Below are positions 41,826 through 51,013 of a stretch of 64,000 nt of DNA, one piece after another. A program made the translations under genes and the position numbers. This DNA is from Aestuariibius insulae (GTDB taxonomy: Bacteria > Pseudomonadota > Alphaproteobacteria > Rhodobacterales > Rhodobacteraceae). Where the stretch lies: the NCBI RefSeq assembly GCF_040783535.2, contig NZ_JBFONW020000001.1:1-64000 (forward strand), given 5' to 3'. The first letter of the stretch is position 1; the number at the start of each line of letters is the position of its first letter. The notes beneath the pieces were generated by a model, which saw only the letters and a list, made by a program, of their open reading frames with translations, was not told the DNA's origin and searched no databases.

Positions 41826-44210
41826 TTACCGTCCCGTCAAAAGAGAGTTGGGCCGCCGCTCGATTGCACGGGCCAAGGACGCGACGGCATCGGCGGCGCG
41901 TTGGATATCTCGAAGCGCAGCGCGAGCTTCAGCGTTCAGACTAGACTCGCTTCCAACAGACGCCAGAGTGTCGCCGGCCTGTGCCAGGACGGCGTTGAGC
42001 CGTTGGATGACGGCAGGCAGGGTTTCGGTCGCGGTTTCGATCGCCGATGCCGCGTTCGAGGCAGAGGCCAAGGCCCCGTTTACATTCTCGACCACACCGC
42101 CCGCACGTAGTTCCCCTAGGACAGCCTCGACCTCAGCTAGTGCGCCGTTAAGGCTCGATGGAAGCTCAGCGGCGCCGTCGGTTTCAAGAAGAGCCGACGC
42201 GCTTTCAAGGAACTCCGCGGCCTCTGTCACCGCCGCGTCGAGCGGGAGATCTCGAATCCGCTCGGACAGTTGCGTGATGTTGTCGACAAATTGCGGTAAC
42301 TGCTCCATCGATTGCTCAAGAGCCGCTGCGGCATTGCCCGCATCCTCGATCGCAGCCACGAGCGTTTCAATCCCCTGCTCTTCGCGGAAAGTCGCCAGAG
42401 AGGTGTTGATCTCCACCAAGGCCGCGTTGAGCTGCCCCGGCAAGGCCAATGTATCTTCCGATGAGATCAGCTCGTCCGCCGAGGCCAGAAGAGCCTCGGT
42501 CCGGTTGACGACACCTGCGAGATCGAGCGCATCAAGATCCGCCGCAAGATCGGTGATCCGGTCAATCAAATCGGGAATGCCGTCCGTCCGGGCCGTCAAA
42601 GCTTCTGCGGTCTGTCCAGCTGCATCCACTGCGGCAAGCAGACGCTCGATCCCTTGCTGCTCTTCGAATTGATCGACAATCGCCTGCAGATCCTGAGCGA
42701 CCTCCGCTATAGCCTCTGCGGTCGCGCCGATTTGGTTGGGGATCGCCTGGATCTCCTCGGATCCAACCAGATTGCGCGTGTCCTGCAGGAGGCCATTTAC
42801 CTCACCGGGAATGGCCTGGATTTCACTGCTGCCTAACAGACGGCTGGTATTGTCCATGAGATTAATGGCAGAGGCGAGCACCTCTTCGACCGGAAGCGAA
42901 TTGATGCGGTCGAGGATTCCCTCGGCTGTGGCGGCGCCGCTGTCGAGCTCCGCCGCGACGCTTGGAAAAATGGGAAACGGGATCGCAGCGCGATCAATGC
43001 TCGCGGGGACCGCGTTCGGAATGTCAGTCAATTCGATCTTCAGGCCGCCCGTCAGAATGTTTGCGGCAGCAAGACGCGCCCTGAGACCCTCCTGCACCTG
43101 TGTCTCGAGAAGATCGAGAACCTCGTCCCGTCCGACGTCGTCCTCGAGGCCGATCCGTGTCGGACGGATCGCCAGCGTCGCCAGAAGGCGCACATTGACG
43201 TCACCGAAGGTGGCTTCATCGATGAGGCCGGTCAGGCCGACGACCTCCCCCACAGTGATTCCACCCAGCTGAACGGGAGCGCCGACCGTCAACCCGCTTG
43301 CATTGGAATCGAAGACGGTCATCACCTGAACGCGTGTTTCGTTGTCTGGATCGGCGAAAACGCTGCTGCGGGCGCTATTCTCGTCGGCGAAAAGGCGGAA
43401 GAGCTGGTTGTCGCTGATCGGTTGACCGCCCGAGATGACGGTATCGAAACTGACACCACCTCCGAGAAGCGCGGCGAGCGACTGAAAATCGATCTCTGCG
43501 CCATCGGCACCAATAGAAAATGTGAAGCCAGAGGTGTCCCAGAAACGGGTCGAGGAGTTGATCAACCGGTCATGCGGCGCTTCGACAAAGGCCTCGGCGA
43601 TTGTGTAATTGCCATCTTCCGAAATTACAGGGCGGCCGATCCGGCCCACTTCGATCCCGCGATAAAGAATAGGCGTGCCTTCGACCAAACCTCCGCCGGA
43701 AGTTGCCCGCAATAGGATCTTGAGACCTTCACGCCCCGGACGAACCAGAGGCGCATGATCGCTCCCTGCAAATTCGGCTTGCAGACCTTCGGCATTGTTG
43801 TCCCACAACACTTCGATGAACGCACCGGATAGAACCGTCTCGAGCCCTGTCACCCCGCGCGGTCCAACCTCGGCCGACACGATCCAAAATTGAGCATCGT
43901 CATCAACGTAAGGAGCAACTTCAGGCTCAAGCCGCAAACCGACACGGACGCGTGACAGATCTTCGGTAAAGCCGACATCCTCGACAATACCCACAACGAC
44001 GTCCCGGTAACGGACAGGCGTTTCGCCAGCTTCAATCCCAGTGGCTTCGTTGAAGTAAACCTCAACATAAGGTCCTTGCTCAGCGTAGTTCTGCCAGGCA
44101 AGGCCAAAGGCGATCAGCACGGCGAACAGGGGGATCAGCCAGACGACAGAGATCCTCTGCCACAGGCTTTCTCGCACCGGTTCAATCTCGACCTCGGGGG
44201 GCTGGCTCAC
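41826..44210 (-). CDS. pqiB: PqiB, MCE-domain intermembrane lipid-transport protein
   Basis: A 794-residue inner-membrane-anchored protein (span VVWLIPLFAVLIAFGLAW near residues 23-40) with three MCE domains (about 50-140, 165-230 and 290-385; each has a P-V-x-Y/L-x-G/D-x-x-V-G core such as TPVRYRDVVVGIVEDV and TPILYRGIEVGRIG). It makes a needle-like conduit for lipid movement across the periplasm. The last 350 residues are long helices with internal repeats (SSEIQAIPGEVNGLL, GSEEIQAIPNQI, SSEDTLALPGQLNAAL), extending the tunnel. ATG 44210 overlaps the pqiA stop (ATGA). Confidence 0.92.
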   Translation of the reverse strand: MSQPPEVEIEPVRESLWQRISVVWLIPLFAVLIAFGLAWQNYAEQGPYVEVYFNEATGIEAGETPVRYRDVVVGIVEDVGFTEDLSRVRVGLRLEPEVAPYVDDDAQFWIVSAEVGPRGVTGLETVLSGAFIEVLWDNNAEGLQAEFAGSDHAPLVRPGREGLKILLRATSGGGLVEGTPILYRGIEVGRIGRPVISEDGNYTIAEAFVEAPHDRLINSSTRFWDTSGFTFSIGADGAEIDFQSLAALLGGGVSFDTVISGGQPISDNQLFRLFADENSARSSVFADPDNETRVQVMTVFDSNASGLTVGAPVQLGGITVGEVVGLTGLIDEATFGDVNVRLLATLAIRPTRIGLEDDVGRDEVLDLLETQVQEGLRARLAAANILTGGLKIELTDIPNAVPASIDRAAIPFPIFPSVAAELDSGAATAEGILDRINSLPVEEVLASAINLMDNTSRLLGSSEIQAIPGEVNGLLQDTRNLVGSEEIQAIPNQIGATAEAIAEVAQDLQAIVDQFEEQQGIERLLAAVDAAGQTAEALTARTDGIPDLIDRITDLAADLDALDLAGVVNRTEALLASADELISSEDTLALPGQLNAALVEINTSLATFREEQGIETLVAAIEDAGNAAAALEQSMEQLPQFVDNITQLSERIRDLPLDAAVTEAAEFLESASALLETDGAAELPSSLNGALAEVEAVLGELRAGGVVENVNGALASASNAASAIETATETLPAVIQRLNAVLAQAGDTLASVGSESSLNAEARAALRDIQRAADAVASLARAIERRPNSLLTGR

Positions 44211-44845
44211 GCGCGCTCATCTCCTTCGATCTGATCCCAGATCATGCGACTGTCGAAGCTTTGTGCCGATAGCATGGTAAAGATAACCGATAAAGCAAAA
44301 GCAATCGCAGCAGGACCAGGCGTGACCGATGCGACAACATTGAGTTGCACCAGCGCCGAGGTGATCGCAACCACGAAGACGTCGATCATAGACCAGCGGC
44401 CAATAAACTCTACCGCTTCATAAAGCAGATGGCGTTGCTGCCCCGGAACACGCGTCCCTCGGCGCGAGCTGATCGCCAGGAAGGCAATTGCAGCAAATTT
44501 CGACAGCGGGATGACGACACTGGCAAACAGAATGATCGCCGCTACCGGAATGTCGCCGTAGAGAGCAATCTCGATCGCGCCGCCGATAATGGTGCTCTCC
44601 TGCTCTTCGAGCAGAGTGCGTGTGATCAGCATTGGGTAGACATTGGCCGGGATATAGAACAGCAGGCCAGCCCACCACCAGGCCCAGACTCGGCTTAGGC
44701 TGCGATCATCTCGCGATTGCAGCGGCGCCTTGCAACGGCCGCATCTTGTATGATCCATCGGCCAAACCGCAGTGCATCTGGTGCACCCAACCAGCCCGGC
44801 ATCCCGCGCGGTAACCGCGATCAGCTTTGATCTAGGGTTTGCCAT
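44207..44845 (-). CDS. pqiA: PqiA domain membrane protein (second half)
   Basis: A 212-residue inner-membrane protein: N-terminal zinc-ribbon CTRCTAVWPMDHTRCGRC near residues 21-38, then four spans including YIPANVYPMLITRTLL (the N-x-x-P motif of PqiA). In E. coli PqiA is one chain carrying two such modules; here they are two genes. ATG 44845 overlaps the upstream gene by 25 nt; TTG 44854 is an alternative. Confidence 0.88.
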   Translation of the reverse strand: MANPRSKLIAVTARDAGLVGCTRCTAVWPMDHTRCGRCKAPLQSRDDRSLSRVWAWWWAGLLFYIPANVYPMLITRTLLEEQESTIIGGAIEIALYGDIPVAAIILFASVVIPLSKFAAIAFLAISSRRGTRVPGQQRHLLYEAVEFIGRWSMIDVFVVAITSALVQLNVVASVTPGPAAIAFALSVIFTMLSAQSFDSRMIWDQIEGDERA

Positions 44846-45432
44846 ATCGACCAACGGGACAGGAAGCCGTCCTGAAAAACGGTAATGATGACGAGGATCG
44901 AAAAAAGCCAGAAGGCTGACCCGAAGACGACCGTGGCAAGGCTTGTCACCTTAACGAGGGCCACGGCGCAACCCAGAATGAAGATCTCTGCCATAGACCA
45001 CGGCTTGAGATCTTCGGACCAGCGATATGCGGTGGCAGCCCCTTTTTGAGGACGGCCCGTGAATGCGATTGGCGCCACGACATAGAGCAAAAGCAGTGCG
45101 CGACCGAGCGGGATCAGGAGGACCATGGCAACGGTGGCGATGACAAGCGGTGTCGTCAGACCTTCAGAGAAGGCAAGGGCCGCGTCCACGATCGAGCTGT
45201 CATTCGAAAAGCCACGAACCGAGATATGCAGGAATGGCAGGAATATCGTCCCCACAAGCAGGATCGCGACGGTCAGGGCGAGCGCGGTGATCCGCGTCGC
45301 CTCGCCTTTGCGCGGCGTGCGCAAGACCGTGTGGCAGCGCCCGCAAACGGCGCGCTCGCCTTCCTTTGGCTCGGCGGCACGCCAAAGCGCGTCGCAGGTT
45401 GGGCAGGCGATCAGGTCCTTGGTGTCGATCAT
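44821..45432 (-). CDS. pqiA: PqiA domain membrane protein (first half)
   Basis: A 203-residue membrane protein: zinc-ribbon CPTCDALWRA..CGRCHTVLRT near residues 10-40 and four hydrophobic spans (ALALTVAILLVGTIFLPFLH onward). It opens the pqiA-pqiA-pqiB-pqiC operon for membrane-lipid homeostasis. ATG 45432 is used; TTG 45447 is an alternative, and neither has a strong ribosome site. Only 70 bp separate it from the dppF stop, so the pqi promoter must be there or transcripts may run through. Confidence 0.86.
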   Translation of the reverse strand: MIDTKDLIACPTCDALWRAAEPKEGERAVCGRCHTVLRTPRKGEATRITALALTVAILLVGTIFLPFLHISVRGFSNDSSIVDAALAFSEGLTTPLVIATVAMVLLIPLGRALLLLYVVAPIAFTGRPQKGAATAYRWSEDLKPWSMAEIFILGCAVALVKVTSLATVVFGSAFWLFSILVIITVFQDGFLSRWSIWQTLDQS

Positions 45433-45517
45433 GGCATGGGCCGCCAATAAGAAGTGAACTGACCCCTACCTTGCCTGCTTTTCCCAGGCAGAGCCAGCCG
45501 CAGATCCGCCATCTGGC

Positions 45518-46501
45518 CTACTTGGCCAGAAAACAGGCGACCCGGCTTTCTCCCTTCCGTTCAAGCTGGGGACGCTCTTTCGAGCATTGCTCGACCGCTA
45601 TGGGGCAGCGGGGATGATAGGCACATCCAGAAGGGGGAGATATCGGATCGGGGATCTCCCCTTCAGGGGGTGTGATTTCGCGCCCGAAGCCATCCATTCG
45701 CGGTGCGGCTTCGATCAGCATCTGAGTGTATGGATGTTTGGGATTGGTGAAGAGGGCATCAGGTGACGCCTCTTCGACAAGTCGGCCGAGATAGAGAACC
45801 CCGATGCGGTCAGCCATATGCCTCACAACCGTGAGGTCATGGGAAATCAGGATATATGTCAGACCGAATTCGTCCTTCAGATCGCTCATCAGGTTCAGAA
45901 CCTGCGCCTGCACCGATACGTCGAGCGCCGATGTGGGCTCGTCCGCAACGATCAGTTTGGGTTCGGAGGCAAGCGCGCGTGCCACGCAAATCCGTTGCCG
46001 CTGACCTCCGGAAAACTCATGCGGAAACTTTATCGCATCCGCCGCGGAAAGGCCGACCTGTTCGAGCAACCGTTCGGCCAGACCTTCAGTCTTGCCGCCT
46101 TTGATCCGAACCGGCTCTGTGATGATGTCCCGAACGCGCCAACGCGGATTGAGCGACGCATAGGGGTCCTGAAAGATCATCTGGATGTCCGAACGCACCT
46201 GGTCGATCCTTTTGGGATCGGTTTCGGAGGCAAGGTTGATCCCTTCGATTTCAACCTCTCCGTCCGAGGGAGGAAGCAACCCGACGACCATTTTGCCAAT
46301 CGTGGATTTCCCGGATCCGGATTCGCCGACAAGCGCATAAGTCGTTCGCTCAGGCACGTCGAAAGATACGTCGGAGACAGCCGTGAGCAGCCTTTTCGGC
46401 AAGCGCTCAACGATGCGGTTCAGAAGCGGTTTCGAGACGTCGAAGATCCGTGTGAGGCCCCGGATCGAAACAAGTGGGTCAGGGGTCTGGTCTAGGGGCA
46501 T
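45518..46501 (-). CDS. dppF: Oligopeptide/dipeptide ABC transporter ATP-binding protein (DppF-like)
   Basis: A 327-residue cytoplasmic ATPase: Walker A VGESGSGKSTIGKMVV, Q-loop MIFQDPYASLNP, signature FSGGQRQRICVARAL, Walker B LIVADEPTSALDVS, H-loop LISHDL. The C-terminal oligo-HPY region has GCAYHPRCPIAVEQCSKERP with the cysteines of the peptide-family Fe-S/zinc knot. ATG 46501 is used; a TTG at 46549 would close the gap to dppD. Last gene of the dppBCDF operon. Confidence 0.93.
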   Translation of the reverse strand: MPLDQTPDPLVSIRGLTRIFDVSKPLLNRIVERLPKRLLTAVSDVSFDVPERTTYALVGESGSGKSTIGKMVVGLLPPSDGEVEIEGINLASETDPKRIDQVRSDIQMIFQDPYASLNPRWRVRDIITEPVRIKGGKTEGLAERLLEQVGLSAADAIKFPHEFSGGQRQRICVARALASEPKLIVADEPTSALDVSVQAQVLNLMSDLKDEFGLTYILISHDLTVVRHMADRIGVLYLGRLVEEASPDALFTNPKHPYTQMLIEAAPRMDGFGREITPPEGEIPDPISPPSGCAYHPRCPIAVEQCSKERPQLERKGESRVACFLAK

Positions 46502-46557
46502 TCTATCGGTCCCTTGTCGGCCTCTTGCCTTAGAATTGGTATCCTGCAACCCATCGC

Positions 46558-47544
46558 TCAGGCCGGGACCGCAGCGCGTTCGGTCAACGGAAACCAGCAG
46601 GCGGCGCGCCCGTCAGTCGCGGCGCGGGTCGGCGATGGATCCTGGCAACACTTGTCCTGCGTATAGGGACAGCGTGGATGGAACGCGCAACCGGTCGGCA
46701 GGTTGCCAAGACGTGGCATAGCGCCGGGGATCTGGCGCAAGCGGGTCGCGCCTTCGGACGCATCGGGCGTCGCCTGCATCAAACCATCAGTATAGGGGTG
46801 CATAGGCGCGGTGATGACTTCACGCACAGGGCCTAGCTCGGCCAGTCGGCCCGCATACATGACCGCGACCCGGTCGGCGGTTTCAGCGATCACACCCATA
46901 TCGTGCGTAACGAGCATCACCGCCATGCCCCGCTCGCGGCAAAGCCGTTTGAGAAGCGCTGTGATCTGCGCCTGGACAGAGACATCGAGTGCGGTCGTTG
47001 GCTCATCGGCGATTACAAGCGACGGCTCCGCGCAAAGGGCGAGCGCGATCACAACGCGCTGGCGCATACCGCCCGAAAATTGATGCGGATAAGCGTCGAT
47101 CCGGTCCCGCGCCGCCGGGATCCCGACCTCGTCCAATGCGCGAACCGCCCGCGCCTTTGCTTCGCTATCCGTGACGTCGAGATGCTCGCTGATCGTTTCG
47201 GTCAACTGATCGCCGATGGTCAGGAGCGGGTTGAGCGATGTCAGCGGATCTTGGAAGATCATTCCGATCTCCTTACCCCGGATCTGTCGCAGCTCCTTTC
47301 GCGAAAGCGTATCGATGCGCCGCCCGTTCACATGGATTTCGCCCTTGGCTATTCGCGCGGGTCGATCGAGAAGGCCGATCACCGCATTGCCCGTCATCGA
47401 CTTGCCAGCCCCGGACTCGCCAACGACGCCAAGGATCTCTCCCGCCGCGATGTCGTAGGAGATGCCGTCGACGGGTTTCAGCAGACCGGTACGGGTTGGA
47501 ATCTCGACCGTGAGATTGCGGACGGACAGCACGGGATTGGTCAT
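46558..47544 (-). CDS. dppD: Oligopeptide/dipeptide ABC transporter ATP-binding protein (DppD-like)
   Basis: A 328-residue ATPase paralogous to DppF: Walker A VGESGAGKSMTGNAVIG, signature FSGGMRQRVVIALAL, Walker B LVIADEPTTALDVS, and C-terminal GCAFHPRCPYTQDKC. It pairs with DppF to drive the DppB/DppC channel. ATG 47544 overlaps the dppC stop (ATGA). Confidence 0.93.
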   Translation of the reverse strand: MTNPVLSVRNLTVEIPTRTGLLKPVDGISYDIAAGEILGVVGESGAGKSMTGNAVIGLLDRPARIAKGEIHVNGRRIDTLSRKELRQIRGKEIGMIFQDPLTSLNPLLTIGDQLTETISEHLDVTDSEAKARAVRALDEVGIPAARDRIDAYPHQFSGGMRQRVVIALALCAEPSLVIADEPTTALDVSVQAQITALLKRLCRERGMAVMLVTHDMGVIAETADRVAVMYAGRLAELGPVREVITAPMHPYTDGLMQATPDASEGATRLRQIPGAMPRLGNLPTGCAFHPRCPYTQDKCCQDPSPTRAATDGRAACWFPLTERAAVPA

Positions 47545-48503
47545 CGCAGCCTCGGATTTAGAGCGTCGCGCAGCCAATCCCCCAGCAGGTTCACGGCCAA
47601 AGCAAGGGTCAGAAGGGTCACTGCCGGGAAGAAGAGGATCCACCATTCTCCAGAGAAAAGGAAACCCTGACCGATGCGGATCAATGTCCCGAGGGAGGGC
47701 TGCGTCGGAGGCGCTCCGACGCCTAGGAAGCTGAGCGTCGCTTCAGCGATGATGGCAAGCGCGAGCGAAATCGTCGCGATCACGAGGACGGGCGACAGCA
47801 CATTCGGCAGAATGTGTCGAAGCATAATGCCGCCGCCAGACCGTCCGATGAGCCGGGCCGCCTGAACGTATTCCTTGTTCTTCTCCACGAGGGTCGCGCC
47901 CCGCACGACACGGGCGAACTGCACCCAGTCCGAAAGACCGATCGCGAGGATAAGCACGAAGATTGCCACTTCGTCGCGATAGGCGGGCGGGGTGAATCCC
48001 TTGGCCACGCCAGTGATCAACATGGCCACGAGGATCGAAGGGAAGGTCAGCTGCACATCGGCGATCCGCATGATGATCGTCTCGATCCAACCACCCACAT
48101 AGCCCGCGATCAGGCCCAGCGTGATGCCCAGGATCATGGCGAAAAGGACGGCCGCCACGCCTACGAACAGCGAGATTCGCATCCCGTAGAGAATGGTCGA
48201 AAAGACGTCACGACCCTGGTCGTCGGTGCCCATAAGGAAGGTGTCGCCGGTAAATGCGTTCGGCACGCCTGGCGCTGAGAACCCATTCATCAAGTTAAGC
48301 GAGGCCGGATCGAACGGGTTCGTAGGTGCGATCAAGGGCGCAAACACCGCCGCAAGGATCAGAACCAGCGTCACGATCAGTGAGATCAGTGCGACCGGGG
48401 AGCGTCTGAGGTTATAGACGAGATCTGCCTCCCACAGCTCCTTGAAGCGAGAGGGACGCTGAACAGCGGCTGGCTGCGGCAGATCTGCGGTTTTGTCGGT
48501 CAT
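47541..48503 (-). CDS. dppC: Oligopeptide/dipeptide ABC transporter permease (DppC-like)
   Basis: A 320-residue permease with six spans. The N-terminal span ISLIVTLVLILAAVFAPLIA is followed by the peptide-permease motif FLMGTDDQGRDVFSTILYG; the EAA loop is EYVQAARLIGRSGGGIMLRH. Overlaps dppB upstream and dppD downstream by four bases each. Confidence 0.93.
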   Translation of the reverse strand: MTDKTADLPQPAAVQRPSRFKELWEADLVYNLRRSPVALISLIVTLVLILAAVFAPLIAPTNPFDPASLNLMNGFSAPGVPNAFTGDTFLMGTDDQGRDVFSTILYGMRISLFVGVAAVLFAMILGITLGLIAGYVGGWIETIIMRIADVQLTFPSILVAMLITGVAKGFTPPAYRDEVAIFVLILAIGLSDWVQFARVVRGATLVEKNKEYVQAARLIGRSGGGIMLRHILPNVLSPVLVIATISLALAIIAEATLSFLGVGAPPTQPSLGTLIRIGQGFLFSGEWWILFFPAVTLLTLALAVNLLGDWLRDALNPRLR

Positions 48504-49477
48504 GTGTTGCGGCCTTCGATGCGGAGCCGAGGATCAACTGCGAAGTAAAGCAGATCGACGATCAGATTGATGCCAACGAACATGACTGAAATCAGCATCA
48601 AGTAAGCGGCCATGACCGGGATATCGACGAACTGGATCGCATTGATGAAAAGAAGTCCGACGCCAGGCCATTGGAACACCGTCTCGGTGATGATGGCGAA
48701 CGCGATGATCGCGCCCAATTGGAGCCCCGTAACCGTAATAACCGGAACAAGCGTGTTCTTGAGCGCATGGCGAAAATTGATCGCACGCTCGCGCAGCCCC
48801 CGGGCGCGCGCAAAGCGGATATAGTCCTGCCGGAGCACCTCCAGCATCTCCGATCGCACCAGACGCATGATGAGCGTCATCTGATAAAGACCAAGCGTGA
48901 TGGCAGGTAGGATAATCGCCTCGCGTCCCGACGGGGTGAGGAGCCCTGTCGTCCACCAGCCCAAATCGGTGACCTGCCCCCGTCCAAATGAGGGGAGCCA
49001 ATCCAGCTCGACCGAGAAGACGTATATCAACAAGATGCCAATCAGAAACGTCGGGAGAGAGACCCCGATAAGCGAGGCCGACATGATGATATTGGCCCCG
49101 ATCCCTCGTCGCCTGATGGCGGTGAAGACGCCCAGCGCGATGCCCAATCCAATTGCGAAAAGCGCTGATATGGCCGCGAGTTCAAGCGTGGCGGGGGCGC
49201 GTTCGGCGATGATCTCAGCTACCGGGCGGGATTGCCGATACGAGATGCCAAAGTCGCCCTGAACGGCCTTTGCCAGAAAATTATAATACTGAACGACGAA
49301 GGGATCGTTCAGGCCAAGGCTGTCGCGAAGGCGGTCTACGTCGGCAACCGTCCGCTCTTGGCCAAGAAGGTTATCGATCGGATCACCGACGTATCGAAAC
49401 AAGGAAAACGCCACGAGGCCGACGACAAGCAGGACAAGCAGCGACTGAAACATACGGCGAATGATATAGGCGAGCAT
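48500..49477 (-). CDS. dppB: Oligopeptide/dipeptide ABC transporter permease (DppB-like)
   Basis: A 325-residue six-span permease: MLAYIIRRMFQSLLVLLVVG at the start, LGLNDPFVVQYYNFLAKAVQ and GDFGISYRQSRPVAEII typical of DppB, and the EAA loop DYIRFARARGLRERAINFRH. It is the first gene of the operon. The binding protein that normally precedes it is 3.6 kb away (53089-54651), separated by a hydrolase gene on the other strand and an OmpA gene. Confidence 0.93.
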   Translation of the reverse strand: MLAYIIRRMFQSLLVLLVVGLVAFSLFRYVGDPIDNLLGQERTVADVDRLRDSLGLNDPFVVQYYNFLAKAVQGDFGISYRQSRPVAEIIAERAPATLELAAISALFAIGLGIALGVFTAIRRRGIGANIIMSASLIGVSLPTFLIGILLIYVFSVELDWLPSFGRGQVTDLGWWTTGLLTPSGREAIILPAITLGLYQMTLIMRLVRSEMLEVLRQDYIRFARARGLRERAINFRHALKNTLVPVITVTGLQLGAIIAFAIITETVFQWPGVGLLFINAIQFVDIPVMAAYLMLISVMFVGINLIVDLLYFAVDPRLRIEGRNT

Positions 49478-49657
49478 TTACCGGTTGTGCGGCGGGAGGC
49501 GAGGAGGGTCAAGCGTCCTGCCTCTTATGAGATTGCCTCCGAAGCATTTGAGAGGGTCAACCGGACCGTTTGCGGAAAGGTATTTAACCACGACAGGATG
49601 CATCTCTTCACTTGTTCGTTCTATGGTTGAGGAAGGTTTCCAGACAAGGATATTGCG

Positions 49658-50959
49658 ATGACCCGATTGATCATGCTGGCCGCTCTGGCCCTTGCCACGG
49701 CGGCTGATGCGCAGACCCGGATCGATGTCCAGCGACCAGATGCACCTGAGCAGGCTGCCTATGGCAGCTATGCAGTTGGAGTTCGGACACTCGAGCTGAC
49801 CCGTCCCGATCTGGTGGATGTCACGGCCATAGCGGCGGATGCGCCTCTCTCCGACCCCCTGCCTCTCACGGATCGTCAGCTGGTCACGGAAGTTTGGTAT
49901 CCGGCCGGCGATGGAGCGGACGGGGCAACGACGATGGACGCCTATCTAAGAGATGGCAGGACCGTTGTGACACTGGCGGGACTGGCCGTGCGCGATGCCA
50001 AACCTTCCGGCGATGGGCCTTTTCCGCTGGTTATCGTCAGCCATGGGTATCCCGGCAATCGGTTCCTGCTGGCGCATCTGGCTGAGAATATCGCCTCGAA
50101 GGGGTATGTGGTCGCTTCGATCGATCATCAGGACAGCACCTATCGCGATCAGGATGCGTTCGGATCCACGCTCGTCCACCGGCCGGGGGATCAGGTTTTC
50201 GTGCTTGAGGAAATGGCGCGACTCGATGCGGAGGTTGGATTTCTCGAAGGACTGGTCGACGCCGAACGCACGGCGATTGTCGGATATTCGATGGGCGGAT
50301 ACGGAGCGGTGATTGCTGCCGGTGGCGGCGTCTCCGAGGCTGCGGTTGATCTCTCGTTCGGGGCGCCTCATGGGCTGCTTTCCGTCAACCGAAGCGGCGC
50401 AATCGAAGCGCCTATGGATCCGCGCATTCAGACGATCATTGCCTTCGCCCCCTGGGGCCGGTCGCGCGATGTCTGGACAGCCGAAGGGTTGGGTGGGGTA
50501 GCCGTTCCAACATTTCTTATCGCTGGATCGCAGGACGACGTGTCGGGTTACGAAGATGGCGTGCGCTTGATGTGGGAAGAGATGACCGGTACGGATCGTG
50601 CCCTTCTGACATTCGAACATGCAAACCATAACGCCGCTGCGCCATATCCTGCGCCAGATGTCAGCTATCAATTCGACGAGGAGCTCGGTTTCGCTCCGTT
50701 CGAGCATTATGCGGATGCGGTTTGGGACACGACCCGGATGAACAACATCGCGCAGCACTTCGTGACCGTCTGGCTCGATGCGTATCTGCGGGGAGAGGCG
50801 GAGGCCGTTGGCTATCTCGACCTGATCCCGGTCGCGGAAGAAGGCGTCTGGGCCATGGACGAGAGCGGCAATCAGGCTGAGGATCACACGTACTGGAGGG
50901 GGTTTGCGAACCGGACTGCAAAGGGACTTCGGTTTGAGTGGCTGCGCGCCGGGGAGTGA
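49658..50959 (+). CDS. Secreted alpha/beta hydrolase (dienelactone/PAF-acetylhydrolase-like)
   Basis: A 433-residue exported hydrolase with signal peptide MTRLIMLAALALATAADAQT. The fold is visible: VIVSHGYPGNRFLLAHLAE (oxyanion region near residue 128), nucleophile elbow AIVGYSMGGYGAVIAA (Ser near residue 209), catalytic Asp in LIAGSQDDVSGY and His in FEHANHNAAA. Similar to periplasmic dienelactone-hydrolase or polyester-cleaving relatives; the substrate is unknown. It is oriented against its neighbours and is followed by a strong hairpin. Confidence 0.8.
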   Translation: MTRLIMLAALALATAADAQTRIDVQRPDAPEQAAYGSYAVGVRTLELTRPDLVDVTAIAADAPLSDPLPLTDRQLVTEVWYPAGDGADGATTMDAYLRDGRTVVTLAGLAVRDAKPSGDGPFPLVIVSHGYPGNRFLLAHLAENIASKGYVVASIDHQDSTYRDQDAFGSTLVHRPGDQVFVLEEMARLDAEVGFLEGLVDAERTAIVGYSMGGYGAVIAAGGGVSEAAVDLSFGAPHGLLSVNRSGAIEAPMDPRIQTIIAFAPWGRSRDVWTAEGLGGVAVPTFLIAGSQDDVSGYEDGVRLMWEEMTGTDRALLTFEHANHNAAAPYPAPDVSYQFDEELGFAPFEHYADAVWDTTRMNNIAQHFVTVWLDAYLRGEAEAVGYLDLIPVAEEGVWAMDESGNQAEDHTYWRGFANRTAKGLRFEWLRAGE

Positions 50960-50978
50960 TTGGCCCTGGCGCGAAACA

Positions 50979-51005
50979 TGGCTGGCGCCGCATCGGCGCC
51001 AGCCA
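50979..51005. terminator. Bidirectional hairpin between convergent genes
   Basis: TGGCTGGCGCCG (50979-50990) and CGGCGCCAGCCA (50994-51005) form a perfect 12-bp stem with a CAT loop, between the hydrolase stop (50959) and the OmpA-protein stop (51014). No T-run follows on either strand, so termination may be partly Rho-assisted, or the hairpin may protect mRNA 3' ends. Confidence 0.65.
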
Positions 51006-51013
51006 GTTCAGCA

